Assembly (NCBI RefSeq): GCF_030643905.1 | Contig: NZ_CP121446.1 | Coordinates: 496,001 to 560,000 of the forward strand | Source of the DNA: Flavobacterium sp. IMCC34852 | GTDB taxonomy: Bacteria > Bacteroidota > Bacteroidia > Flavobacteriales > Flavobacteriaceae | DNA length: 64,000 nucleotides | Direction: 5' to 3' | Shown: piece by piece, positions 37,043-44,550 of the stretch | Numbering within the stretch: position 1 is the stretch's first letter | How the letters are laid out: the number at the start of each line of letters is the position of its first letter | Translations under genes and position numbers: made by a program | Notes under the pieces: model-generated | Seen by the model: only the letters and a program-made list of their open reading frames with translations | What the model was told of the DNA's origin: nothing | Database searches by the model: none

Positions 37043-37685
37043 ATAAATTAATAATCACTTGTCCATTAATACTTCCCAAGTTTCCTTTAAACTTATCTCC
37101 ATTATTTAAAGCTTGTAAAGCATCGTCTTTGTTGAGCTTGTTTAGAATATTGGTAAAGCCGTATTCATAAAAAATTACCGCTCTGATGGTTCTGCTTCCG
37201 GCAGAACATCCTAAATAAAAATTACCGCTTACGGGTGAAATATCTACAATCTGATTGGCGGTCAACAAAGTTCCTTTTAAGAGTCGGTTTTCATCGGTTG
37301 GATCTACTTTGAGCTTACCGTTGATTTGCAACACCGGACCAAAATCTAACGAAACATGGTCTTCTACTACATTATAACTGAATAATAAACGCACTTGAAC
37401 ACCTTGAACATTGTATTTGATATCTTGATCAAAAGAGGATTTTAAGGAAAAATTACTGGTGAAAAACTGCATGCCGTAAATCATACTCCAATTGTTATAA
37501 TAATTCCCTCGAACAGAAAGTCCACCGGCAAAACCCATTCCGGGGCTGGCTTTAAAATTATCGGTAAATAAAGTAGTTTGTGAAATTCCGGCTGAAATAC
37601 CTATACGATTTCCGTCTCTATTGCCGTATTGTGCATAACCCAATGTTGTGGCCAACAACAAAAGGATGATAAGATTTTTGTTCAT
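37041..37685 (-). CDS. Outer-membrane beta-barrel protein
   Basis: 214 residues from ATG 37685, giving a signal peptide M-N-K-N-L-I-I-L-L-L-L-A-T-T-L-G-Y-A-Q; the longer frame adds 21 implausible residues. The mature part has alternating strands (I-G-I-S-A-G-I-S-Q, G-L-S-V-R-G-N-Y, V-Q-V-R-L-L-F-S-Y) typical of eight-stranded PorT/OmpW-like barrels. Function unknown. Confidence 0.75.
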   Translation of the reverse strand: MNKNLIILLLLATTLGYAQYGNRDGNRIGISAGISQTTLFTDNFKASPGMGFAGGLSVRGNYYNNWSMIYGMQFFTSNFSLKSSFDQDIKYNVQGVQVRLLFSYNVVEDHVSLDFGPVLQINGKLKVDPTDENRLLKGTLLTANQIVDISPVSGNFYLGCSAGSRTIRAVIFYEYGFTNILNKLNKDDALQALNNGDKFKGNLGSINGQVIINL

Positions 37686-37709
37686 GAAATGATGACAGTT
37701 AATTTGTAA

Positions 37710-37717
37710 CAAACATA
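37710..37717 (-). promoter_or_regulatory. Putative -7 box of the beta-barrel gene
   Basis: TATGTTTG on the minus strand, 24 bases upstream of the chosen start. It lies within the longer frame, which supports the shorter start. Confidence 0.5.
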
Positions 37718-37763
37718 CATATATTTCGTATAAACACCGTATTAACAATTTAAATAATAAACA

Positions 37764-38750
37764 ATGGATGTTTTTTTAATTGCCTTTTTAGTCTTTGGTC
37801 TTTTAGTATTGTTCTCTTGCTTTTTTACTGTAAAGCAACAAACCGCTGTGGTGATTGAACGTTTTGGTAAGTTTTTAAGCATCCGAAACTCGGGTTTACA
37901 ACTTAAAATTCCTATCATTGACCGAATTGCCGGTCGAGTGAATTTAAGAATTCAACAATTGGATGTTATCATCGAAACCAAAACTAAAGACAACGTATTC
38001 GTAAAAATGAAAGTATCAGTTCAGTTCAAAGTGATACAAGAAAAAGTATACGAAGCATTTTATAAATTAGAATATCCGCACGATCAAATCACTGCTTATG
38101 TGTTTGATGTAGTTCGTGCCGAAGTGCCTAAACTTAAATTAGACGATGTTTTTGAAAGAAAAGACGATATTGCGATTGCCGTTAAACGCGAATTGAACGA
38201 AGCTATGATGGCTTATGGATATGACATCATCAACACTTTGGTGACCGATATTGATCCGGATATTCAAGTAAAAAATGCGATGAACAGAATCAATGCGGCC
38301 GATAGAGAAAAAACTGCCGCCGAATTCGAATCAGAAGCCCAAAGAATCCGTATTGTGGCCAAAGCCAAAGCCGAAGCCGAAAGCAAACGTTTACAAGGGC
38401 AAGGTATCGCCGACCAAAGAAGAGAAATTGCGCGTGGATTGGTAGAAAGTGTGGAAGTATTGAACAATGTGGGCATCAATTCACAGGAAGCTTCCGCTTT
38501 AATCGTGGTTACGCAACATTATGATACTTTACAAGCTATTGGCGCTGATACCAACTCGAATTTAATCTTGTTACCAAATTCACCTCAAGCCGGAAGCGAT
38601 ATGTTGAATAACATGGTGGCAAGTTTTACAGCCAGTAATCAAGTAGGTGAAGTCATGAAAAATACTCCGAAACGCATTAAAAAGAAAAATGACCACACGT
38701 CAACCGATTATAATCCTTCGGATACTTCTAATCCTACTGAGGAAGTATAA
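37764..38750 (+). CDS. SPFH/stomatin-like membrane protein
   Basis: 328 residues. N-terminal membrane segment (residues 3-22), then an SPFH (band 7) domain: V-I-E-R-F-G-K-F, P-I-I-D-R-I-A-G-R-V-N-L-R-I-Q-Q-L-D-V, and a coiled-coil stretch with A-D-R-E-K-T-A-A-E and A-K-A-E-A-E-S-K-R. Members form large ring assemblies in the inner membrane and often help membrane proteases or membrane order. No NfeD partner gene is next to it. Confidence 0.88.
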   Translation: MDVFLIAFLVFGLLVLFSCFFTVKQQTAVVIERFGKFLSIRNSGLQLKIPIIDRIAGRVNLRIQQLDVIIETKTKDNVFVKMKVSVQFKVIQEKVYEAFYKLEYPHDQITAYVFDVVRAEVPKLKLDDVFERKDDIAIAVKRELNEAMMAYGYDIINTLVTDIDPDIQVKNAMNRINAADREKTAAEFESEAQRIRIVAKAKAEAESKRLQGQGIADQRREIARGLVESVEVLNNVGINSQEASALIVVTQHYDTLQAIGADTNSNLILLPNSPQAGSDMLNNMVASFTASNQVGEVMKNTPKRIKKKNDHTSTDYNPSDTSNPTEEV

Positions 38751-38770
38751 AGAGAATTTAAAACCAAAAT

Positions 38771-38795
38771 AAAAGAGGCTTAATCGCCTCTTTTT
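38771..38795. terminator. Terminator hairpin
   Basis: Stem AAAAGAGGC/GCCTCTTTT with loop TTAATC, T-run after; it overlaps the stop of the convergent DUF6327-like gene. Confidence 0.75.
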
Positions 38796-39034
38796 CTGTT
38801 TATAAACCAACTGATGGCATAAGGAATCAAAATCTTTAAAATCATGCCGAAAGTCCCGGAAAAAACTTTTTTGTAAACCGAATAAAACCCTTCTAAAGGT
38901 TCAGAAGGAATTATGCTTTCTTTGGTTTTATCAAAGCTAAGCTTCATCTTCTGATAATAGATTTCCTTTTCCAGTTTCAGAATTTCTAAATCGTGCTCGA
39001 TTTCGGCGTAGGAGGAATATTTTTTTGGCTCCAT
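38780..39034 (-). CDS. Small membrane protein, DUF6327-like
   Basis: 84 residues. N-terminal charged helix with K-Y-S-S-Y-A-E-I-E-H-D-L-E-I-L-K-L-E-K-E-I, and one C-terminal membrane helix (G-M-I-L-K-I-L-I-P-Y-A-I-S-W-F-I) ending in N-R-K-R. The layout fits a small flavobacterial family I recall as DUF6327; name uncertain. Third gene of a compact operon with the holin-like and YtxH genes, two bases after the former. Confidence 0.65.
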   Translation of the reverse strand: MEPKKYSSYAEIEHDLEILKLEKEIYYQKMKLSFDKTKESIIPSEPLEGFYSVYKKVFSGTFGMILKILIPYAISWFINRKRGD

Positions 39035-39036
39035 AA

Positions 39037-39387
39037 TTAGTCGTTAAAAAATATTTCGGAGAATTTCTCTAAAATTGGCCCTTCGACAATTTTATCTTTG
39101 ACTAAAAATAAAAGCATCGCTAAAACCAAATAAATGCCGGCCACTGCCAAAAATCCTAAAGGATAACTATCGAACATTTTTCCCAAAGCCAATGCTCCGG
39201 CTATCGAAACAAAAAGTAAAACAATCGTCAGGCAAAGGGCAATCAGCATAAACTTGACCATCAAAGTCGTTGACTTCATAGCCACTTTAAAACCCCAAAG
39301 TTTGTAGTAAGCTATACTGCTTTCCATATACGCTTTGGCATTTTCCTGAATGTCTTCTACATTTTCTTTGATTTCTTCAAAAGCCAT
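39037..39387 (-). CDS. Putative phage-holin-family (superfamily III) membrane protein
   Basis: 116 residues, two strong membrane helices (residues about 45-68 and 76-97) after an amphipathic N-terminal helix, with a charged C-terminus. It fits the holin-like family that occurs as housekeeping envelope proteins in Bacteroidota; no phage genes are nearby, so a lysis role is unlikely. Overlaps the YtxH stop by one base. Confidence 0.72.
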   Translation of the reverse strand: MAFEEIKENVEDIQENAKAYMESSIAYYKLWGFKVAMKSTTLMVKFMLIALCLTIVLLFVSIAGALALGKMFDSYPLGFLAVAGIYLVLAMLLFLVKDKIVEGPILEKFSEIFFND

Positions 39388-39716
39388 TATTTCTGCAATT
39401 TGGCATTTTGTTTTTTTAGCTCGGCCAATTTTTCTTCCAAAAAGGAAATGGCTTCTTCAGCTTTGTAACTCGATTTTGAAAGGAGGTTTTCAACCGTTTC
39501 TTTCAGTTCGTCTTTGGACTGCGAAAATTTTTCTTTGGCTTCTTCTTCAAATGAACCAAACTTCGATTTGACATCCTCTTTCAAATCATCAAAACTGCCT
39601 TTGATTTTTTCTCTTGTTTTGGAACCTTTATCAGGAGCAAATAAAATTCCGATTCCAACTCCTATCGCAGCACCGGCTAAAAGAGCCAAAATGCTATCAC
39701 TACTTTTACCAGACAT
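39387..39716 (-). CDS. YtxH domain protein
   Basis: 109 residues. The start S-I-L-A-L-L-A-G-A-A-I-G-V-G-I-G-I-L-F-A-P-D-K-G-S-K-T-R is the YtxH glycine-rich membrane helix followed by P-x-x-G-x-x-T-R. The rest is a charged coiled coil. Related proteins appear in envelope stress responses; function here is unknown. First gene of the three-gene operon. Confidence 0.85.
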   Translation of the reverse strand: MSGKSSDSILALLAGAAIGVGIGILFAPDKGSKTREKIKGSFDDLKEDVKSKFGSFEEEAKEKFSQSKDELKETVENLLSKSSYKAEEAISFLEEKLAELKKQNAKLQK

Positions 39717-39944
39717 AATTTTGTGTTTTTAATTTTACTAAAGTTACGAAAATTTTAACCAAAGGCCGTTAATAAGCCGTTAAATGACGAAAAATGATTT
39801 TAAAGCGATATAAAAGCGGTTCGCTTTAGACGGCATAAAATGACCTTCCGAAATTTTAAAAATCCAACAAAATCAATTTATGAAAGCTGATTTTAATTAG
39901 TTGAAATTATATATTTTATTCTTATGATAGTTTTTAATAATAAT

Positions 39945-39973
39945 AGAAAAAGCCTGCTATTACACAGGCTTTC
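39945..39973 (-). terminator. Terminator of glnS
   Basis: Stem AAAGCCTG/CAGGCTTT just after the glnS stop; on the minus strand it runs into a T-rich tract. Confidence 0.8.
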
Positions 39974-39996
39974 CATTTATAAAATCTATTCGAAAA

Positions 39997-41682
39997 TTAT
40001 TCTTTGCTTTCTACTTTGGCCCAAGTATCTCTTAAGCCAACCGTTTTATTAAAAACCAATTTTTCGGGAGAAGAATCTTTGTCTACACAAAAATATCCTA
40101 ACCGTTGGAATTGGAATTGGTCTAAATTTTTTGCCGATTGCAAACTTGGTTCCACATAACCGGTAATTACTTCCAAAGAATTCGGGTTGATGAATTCTTT
40201 AAAGTCGATTTCTTTGTTGCCATCCGGACTTTCATGTGAAAATAAACGGTCGTATATCCTCACTTCCGCCGGAATTGCATGATTTATAGAAACCCAATGA
40301 ATCGTTCCTTTTACTTTGCGTTGAGAAGCTTCAGTACCACTTCCGCTGCGGGAATCGGTGTCATAAGTACAATGAATTTCGGTGATATTTCCGTCGGCAT
40401 CTTTGACAACACTTTCCCCTTTAATGATGTAAGCATTTTTCAAACGAACTTCGGTTCCTAAAGTTAAGCGGAAAAATTTCTTATTTGGTTCTTCCTGAAA
40501 ATCTTCTCTTTCGATGTATAATTCTTTAGAAAAAGGCACTTTTCTATAGGTCATTACTTCCTCTTCCGGGTTGTTTTCGGCTTCTAACCATTCTTCCTGA
40601 CCTTCAGGATAATTGGTAATGACCAACTTCACCGGATTCAAAACTGCCATTACACGAGGTGTGGTTTTATTCAATTCTTCGCGAACGCAAAACTCTAAAA
40701 GCGAAACATCAATCAAGTTTGTACGCTTAGCAATTCCGATAGTCTTGGCAAAATTTCGGATCGCCATTGGCGGATAACCGCGACGACGCATTCCCGAAAT
40801 CGTGCTCATTCTTGGGTCATCCCAACCGGTAACGTGTTTTTCTTCAACCAATTGTAATAGTTTGCGTTTAGAAACTACGGTATGAGACAAGTTTCTGCGA
40901 GCAAATTCTCTTTGCTTTGGACGCACTTTGGTTGAATCATACACTTGGTCTAAAAACCAGTCGTATAATTCACGGTGCGGCAAGAACTCAAGTGTACAAA
41001 ACGAGTGTGATATTTGTTCCAAATAATCGCTTTCCCCATGAGCCCAATCGTACATTGGATAAATACACCAATCATTTCCGGTACGATGATGATGTGAATG
41101 TAGAATACGGTACATAATCGGATCACGCATCAACATATTGTTGTGTGACATATCAATTTTGGCGCGAAGAATGTGAGTTCCATTTGGAAATTCACCATTT
41201 TTCATTCTTTCAAACAAGTCTAAATTCTCCTCTACAGAACGGTTTCTGTAAGGTGAATTGGTTCCGGCTTGTGTGGGTGTTCCTTTTTGCTTGGCCATTT
41301 CTTCCGAAGATTGGCTATCCACATAAGCTTTTCCTTTTTTGATAAACTCAACAGCCCAATCATATAATTGTTGGAAATAATCCGAAGCATAACATTCCGT
41401 ATCCCATTGATATCCCAACCATTCGATGTCTTTTTTAATTGCATCAACGTATTCCTGCTCTTCTTTAGCCGGATTGGTATCATCAAAACGCAAATTCACA
41501 GGCGCCTGATAATCAATTCCTAAACCAAAGTTTAAACAAATCGCACTGGCATGACCCACGTGTAAATACCCGTTAGGTTCCGGTGGAAAACGAAAACGCA
41601 ACTTGTCTTTAGACAAACCGTTTTTCATATCTTCTTCGATAATTTGTTCGAGGAAATTAAGTGACTTCTCTTCTGTTGACAT
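39997..41682 (-). CDS. glnS: Glutamine--tRNA ligase
   Basis: 561 residues from ATG 41682; the longer frame adds ten residues not expected in the family. Class I signature P-P-E-P-N-G-Y-L-H-V-G-H (HIGH box at 41-44), the KMSKR equivalent V-V-S-K-R-K-L, and A-R-R-N-L-S-H-T. Long C-terminal beta-barrel anticodon domain. Joins glutamine to tRNA-Gln. Its -7 box lies 19 bases upstream. Confidence 0.96.
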   Translation of the reverse strand: MSTEEKSLNFLEQIIEEDMKNGLSKDKLRFRFPPEPNGYLHVGHASAICLNFGLGIDYQAPVNLRFDDTNPAKEEQEYVDAIKKDIEWLGYQWDTECYASDYFQQLYDWAVEFIKKGKAYVDSQSSEEMAKQKGTPTQAGTNSPYRNRSVEENLDLFERMKNGEFPNGTHILRAKIDMSHNNMLMRDPIMYRILHSHHHRTGNDWCIYPMYDWAHGESDYLEQISHSFCTLEFLPHRELYDWFLDQVYDSTKVRPKQREFARRNLSHTVVSKRKLLQLVEEKHVTGWDDPRMSTISGMRRRGYPPMAIRNFAKTIGIAKRTNLIDVSLLEFCVREELNKTTPRVMAVLNPVKLVITNYPEGQEEWLEAENNPEEEVMTYRKVPFSKELYIEREDFQEEPNKKFFRLTLGTEVRLKNAYIIKGESVVKDADGNITEIHCTYDTDSRSGSGTEASQRKVKGTIHWVSINHAIPAEVRIYDRLFSHESPDGNKEIDFKEFINPNSLEVITGYVEPSLQSAKNLDQFQFQRLGYFCVDKDSSPEKLVFNKTVGLRDTWAKVESKE

Positions 41683-41700
41683 ATTCAAAATTTTGAGTCG

Positions 41701-41708
41701 CAAAGTTA
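41701..41708 (-). promoter_or_regulatory. Putative -7 box of glnS
   Basis: TAACTTTG on the minus strand 19 bases before the glnS start; overlaps the longer frame, which supports the start chosen. Confidence 0.5.
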
Positions 41709-41832
41709 TCAAATTTGTTGGTTATTTGGTTATGCGTTCATTTGGTTATTTGACATTTTGAAAAGAGAAATGTAAATATTTAGTACATTTATCGAATAAA
41801 CAAATTACCAAATCCAGAAATTAACTTCAAAA

Positions 41833-42192
41833 ATGGGAACTATTAAATTGCAAAATATCAGAACTTTTTCCTTTCACGGTTGTTTGGAAGAAGAAGGCAG
41901 AATTGGTTCGGATTACCGAGTTGATTTGGAAATCAAGACCGATTTGAGAAAATCTTCGATTACTGATGACCTCAAAGACACGGTTGATTATGTACTTTTG
42001 AACAAAATTGTAGAAGAAGAAATGGCCATTCGCTCCAAGTTATTGGAACATGTTGCGCATAGAATCGTAACACGAATCTTCAAAGAAATCCCTGCGGTTT
42101 CAAGAATTCTATTAGCCGTTTCCAAGCTTAATCCACCAATTGGCGGTGATGTTGAAGCGATTACCATTGAAATGGAAGAATATCGTAGTTAA
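41833..42192 (+). CDS. folB: Dihydroneopterin aldolase
   Basis: 119 residues, usual length. Seen: L-Q-N-I-R-T-F-S-F-H-G-C-L-E-E-E (pterin-binding region with a catalytic Glu), D-L-E-I-K-T, D-T-V-D-Y-V-L-L, L-L-E-H-V-A-H-R-I, and the C-terminal K-L-N-P-P-I-G-G-D-V. Splits dihydroneopterin to hydroxymethyldihydropterin in folate synthesis; forms octamers. Confidence 0.92.
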   Translation: MGTIKLQNIRTFSFHGCLEEEGRIGSDYRVDLEIKTDLRKSSITDDLKDTVDYVLLNKIVEEEMAIRSKLLEHVAHRIVTRIFKEIPAVSRILLAVSKLNPPIGGDVEAITIEMEEYRS

Positions 42193-42252
42193 GTGTGATT
42201 TGCAAAGTTGGAAGTACAAAGTAGTAAAAGAAAACTTTTTGCCTTTTGCCTT

Positions 42253-42280
42253 TTGCCTTTTAACTTTTTTAGTATATTTG
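42253..42280 (+). promoter_or_regulatory. Promoter of tRNA-Cys
   Basis: TTG (42253-42255), 17 bases, TATATTTG (42273-42280): a full flavobacterial consensus promoter ending ten bases before the tRNA. The -33 TTG falls in a GCCTTTT triple repeat (42241-42260). Confidence 0.8.
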
Positions 42281-42290
42281 CCGTCCAACT

Positions 42291-42361
42291 GGCATCGTGG
42301 CCGAGCGGCTAGGCACCGGTCTGCAAAACCGTATACTCCGGTTCGAATCCGGACGATGCCT
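42291..42361 (+). tRNA. tRNA-Cys (GCA)
   Basis: 71 bases: perfect acceptor stem GGCATCG/CGATGCC, D-arm GCCGAGCGGCTAGGC, anticodon loop CTGCAAA with GCA at 42323-42325, T-arm TCCGG-TTCGAAT-CCGGA, and discriminator U73 (42361), the identity base for cysteinyl-tRNA synthetase. The outermost anticodon-stem pair is a C/T mismatch. The 3' CCA is not encoded. Confidence 0.95.
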
Positions 42362-42363
42362 CT

Positions 42364-42394
42364 AAAGAGTTACTAGAAATAGTAGCTCTTTTTT
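42364..42394 (+). terminator. tRNA-Cys terminator 1
   Basis: Stem AGAGTTACTA/TAGTAGCTCT with GAAA loop and T-run, directly after the tRNA. Confidence 0.85.
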
Positions 42395-42452
42395 ATGTTT
42401 AATTTTTAGAAAAAATTAATTAAAGTTATGTTCGAATCCGGACTGTGCCTCT

Positions 42453-42483
42453 AAAACCTTTAAGGAAACTTGGAGGTTTTTTT
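42453..42483 (+). terminator. Terminator 2 in the repeat array
   Basis: Stem AAAACCTTTAAG/CTTGGAGGTTTT (two G-U pairs) with GAAA loop and T-run, after the second T-arm copy. Confidence 0.8.
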
Positions 42484-42651
42484 ATGGGTTAATTTTTAGA
42501 AAAGATTAATTAAAGATTATGTTCGAATCCGGACGTTGGTTGCGATAAAGCTCTAAAAAAAAGGAAGGTTTTATAAGTAATTATTATGGAAAATTCCGGA
42601 TAAACCCTAGCCAAGTATTTGTTACAAACGGCTGTTATGGGCTGGGCTTAT

Positions 42652-43101
42652 TTATAATTTTAGCCAAGAAATAAATTGAATTTCTCCACAAGGCTTATCA
42701 TATTCAAAAATGCCCTTCTCATAAGCTTGTTTGTAAATAGATGGGATTTTATCAAATCTCTTCTTTCTCATCTTATCATTTTTTTTGAGTGTTGCAAAGC
42801 AATCACCTCCCGAATAGAGCATCACAATTTCCAGTTTTTTACATTCAGAATCAAATACTATTGGAGTTTGTTCGAGTCCAGCAAACATAAAAGTTACTTT
42901 TTTGACTTCTCTATCAAGTTCAATTTTAAATTCTCCATTTAAATTTGTAGTTGCAATAAGTGAATCACTAACTCTCAACTCTACACCAGGCAAAGTATTC
43001 AAATCTTGGTCAATCACTTTTCCAGTAATTGATGTAGACTTTTGTCCAAAGCAAACTTGGATTAAACAAATACAAAGTACTATAAATACAATTTTTTTCA
43101 T
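42652..43101 (-). CDS. Secreted protein with CarboxypepD-like regulatory domain
   Basis: 149 residues from ATG 43101 (signal peptide M-K-K-I-V-F-I-V-L-C-I-C-L-I-Q-V-C-F-G-Q). The mature start S-I-T-G-K-V-I-D-Q-D-L-N-T-L-P-G-V-E-L-R-V ... T-N-L-N-G-E-F-K is the prealbumin-like domain found at the front of TonB receptors and surface proteins, here standing alone. The C-terminal 60 residues (with D-C-F-A-T-L-K-K-N-D) are unique. It sits alone between the tRNA repeats and lysE, a likely insertion place. Confidence 0.75.
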   Translation of the reverse strand: MKKIVFIVLCICLIQVCFGQKSTSITGKVIDQDLNTLPGVELRVSDSLIATTNLNGEFKIELDREVKKVTFMFAGLEQTPIVFDSECKKLEIVMLYSGGDCFATLKKNDKMRKKRFDKIPSIYKQAYEKGIFEYDKPCGEIQFISWLKL

Positions 43102-43134
43102 TGCAGGGAGTTTAGCCATGCTCACAACTAAGCA

Positions 43135-43827
43135 TTAATTCTCTCCTTCCAACTTTTCAAAAGCAGAATTGACAATTTTTTGCTCTTTAGGAAACCAGGC
43201 TTGAGATAGTAAAACAACACCACAAATGATTAATGCGATACTGATTACTTTCTTAATTAAAAGGATATTCTTTGGATTAAGCTTGCTTCGTAATTGTTTG
43301 GCCAGTATTATTTTAAACAAATCAGTAATAAAATAAACAATGATTAAAGTCGCAAAAAAGGTAATCATTCTCGAGGCTTTTAATTCCAATTGCGGACCAA
43401 TGGTAATTAAAATAGCCAACCAAAATCCGAGGACACCAATGTTGATGAAGTTTAAGAAAAAGCCTTTGATGAATAGCGAAAAGTAATTGGTTTTTGCTAA
43501 TTCTTTAGGGTCAATTTCATCGATAGTTTTACGAGATTCTTTTTTGTTTTTGATGAATGAAATAATACCATAAGTTAACATAACTAAACCACCAAAAATA
43601 AACAATGCCGGATCATCTTTGATACTTTGAATCAAACGATAACTACTAAAAAAAGCTATCAGAATAAATATAATATCAGCTAAAACTACCCCTAAATCAA
43701 ACACTACAGCAGCTCTGAATCCTTTGACTACACTGGTTTCCAGGAGTACAAAAAAAACAGGTCCAATCATAAAACTTAAGAAAAATCCAAGCGGAATGGC
43801 AGATAAAATATCGTTTAGGAAAATCAT
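43135..43827 (-). CDS. LysE-family amino-acid exporter
   Basis: 230 residues, six membrane helices. The N-terminus G-F-F-L-S-F-M-I-G-P-V-F-F-V-L-L-E-T-S matches LysE/RhtB exporters, including the conserved G-P. Likely exports a small metabolite by proton exchange; the substrate is unknown. Confidence 0.85.
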   Translation of the reverse strand: MIFLNDILSAIPLGFFLSFMIGPVFFVLLETSVVKGFRAAVVFDLGVVLADIIFILIAFFSSYRLIQSIKDDPALFIFGGLVMLTYGIISFIKNKKESRKTIDEIDPKELAKTNYFSLFIKGFFLNFINIGVLGFWLAILITIGPQLELKASRMITFFATLIIVYFITDLFKIILAKQLRSKLNPKNILLIKKVISIALIICGVVLLSQAWFPKEQKIVNSAFEKLEGEN

Positions 43828-43883
43828 GGTTTGAGTTTTGACAATGCAAGTTAGAATTAAATTTTAACAATTTAAAACTATTT

Positions 43884-44549
43884 CTATTTTGCTTCTTCTA
43901 TACTTCCGCCGGCAATAACTTTTTGATTAATTTGTTTGGGTTTCCCATAAATAGTAATATCACCACCGGCTCTAACTTTTGCTTCTACTAATTCAGTAGC
44001 AAATATATCTGCTTGTCCGCCTGCATTAGCGGTAATTGTTGTTTGTTCTGTCTTCAATTTTTCCGCTTCATAAATTCCGCCCGAATTCACTAAAACATCT
44101 TGATTTTCAGCTGTTCCTTCTAAAGTAATTTTGGAACCATTGGCTACGCGAACGTTCAATTTTTTTGTTTCTAAAATCAATTTTACTTGTGAACCTTCTT
44201 TAGCATTGATATCAAAACTAATAGCTTCTAATTGATCACCACATGCTATTCGAGAACCTTCATTGGCTTCAACAGCAGTAAGATTATCGAAATAAACTGT
44301 CACCGAAATATGATCACCACCTAATAATTTATTTAACGGCATTCTGATTTTTAATTCGCCGTTTTTATTGACCAATTCTACTTCATTACTTTCTTTCCCA
44401 TCGACAACTACTTTGTTTTCATTGCTTTTTACTAACAAAACATCAATCTGATCAAAAGAAGTTACTTTGGTAAAATCACCTACTTTTTTTTCTACTTGTC
44501 CGAAAGCTATCGAACTGAAAATTAAAAAACTGTAAACTAAACTTTTCAT
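43884..44549 (-). CDS. GIN-domain (DUF2807) protein
   Basis: 221 residues from the ATG that begins M-K-S-L-V-Y-S-F-L-I-F-S-S-I-A-F-G-Q, a signal peptide (another ATG nine bases upstream overlaps rnr). The mature part is a DUF2807 beta-solenoid: V-T-S-F-D-Q-I-D-V-L-L-V, V-Y-F-D-N-L-T-A-V-E-A-N-E-G-S-R-I, and regular N-A-K-E-G-S-like turns. Role unknown, periplasmic or outer surface. Directly downstream of rnr. Confidence 0.85.
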   Translation of the reverse strand: MKSLVYSFLIFSSIAFGQVEKKVGDFTKVTSFDQIDVLLVKSNENKVVVDGKESNEVELVNKNGELKIRMPLNKLLGGDHISVTVYFDNLTAVEANEGSRIACGDQLEAISFDINAKEGSQVKLILETKKLNVRVANGSKITLEGTAENQDVLVNSGGIYEAEKLKTEQTTITANAGGQADIFATELVEAKVRAGGDITIYGKPKQINQKVIAGGSIEEAK

Positions 44550-44550
44550 A

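Larger units (their letters stand above)
42341..42540 (+). repeat. Tandem repeats of the tRNA-Cys 3' end
   Basis: The 14-mer GTTCGAATCCGGAC (T-arm) occurs at 42341, 42430 and 42521, spacing 89 and 91 bases. The first two units go on with (T/G)GCCTCTAAA, a GAAA-looped terminator and TTAATTTTTAGAAAA(A/G)ATTAATTAAAG. Copies two and three are fragments without acceptor, D or anticodon arms. Confidence 0.85.

Noticed and set aside
39037..39716. Holin-like and YtxH genes as a prophage remnant
   Set aside because: No other phage genes are near; such proteins are normal envelope genes in this phylum.
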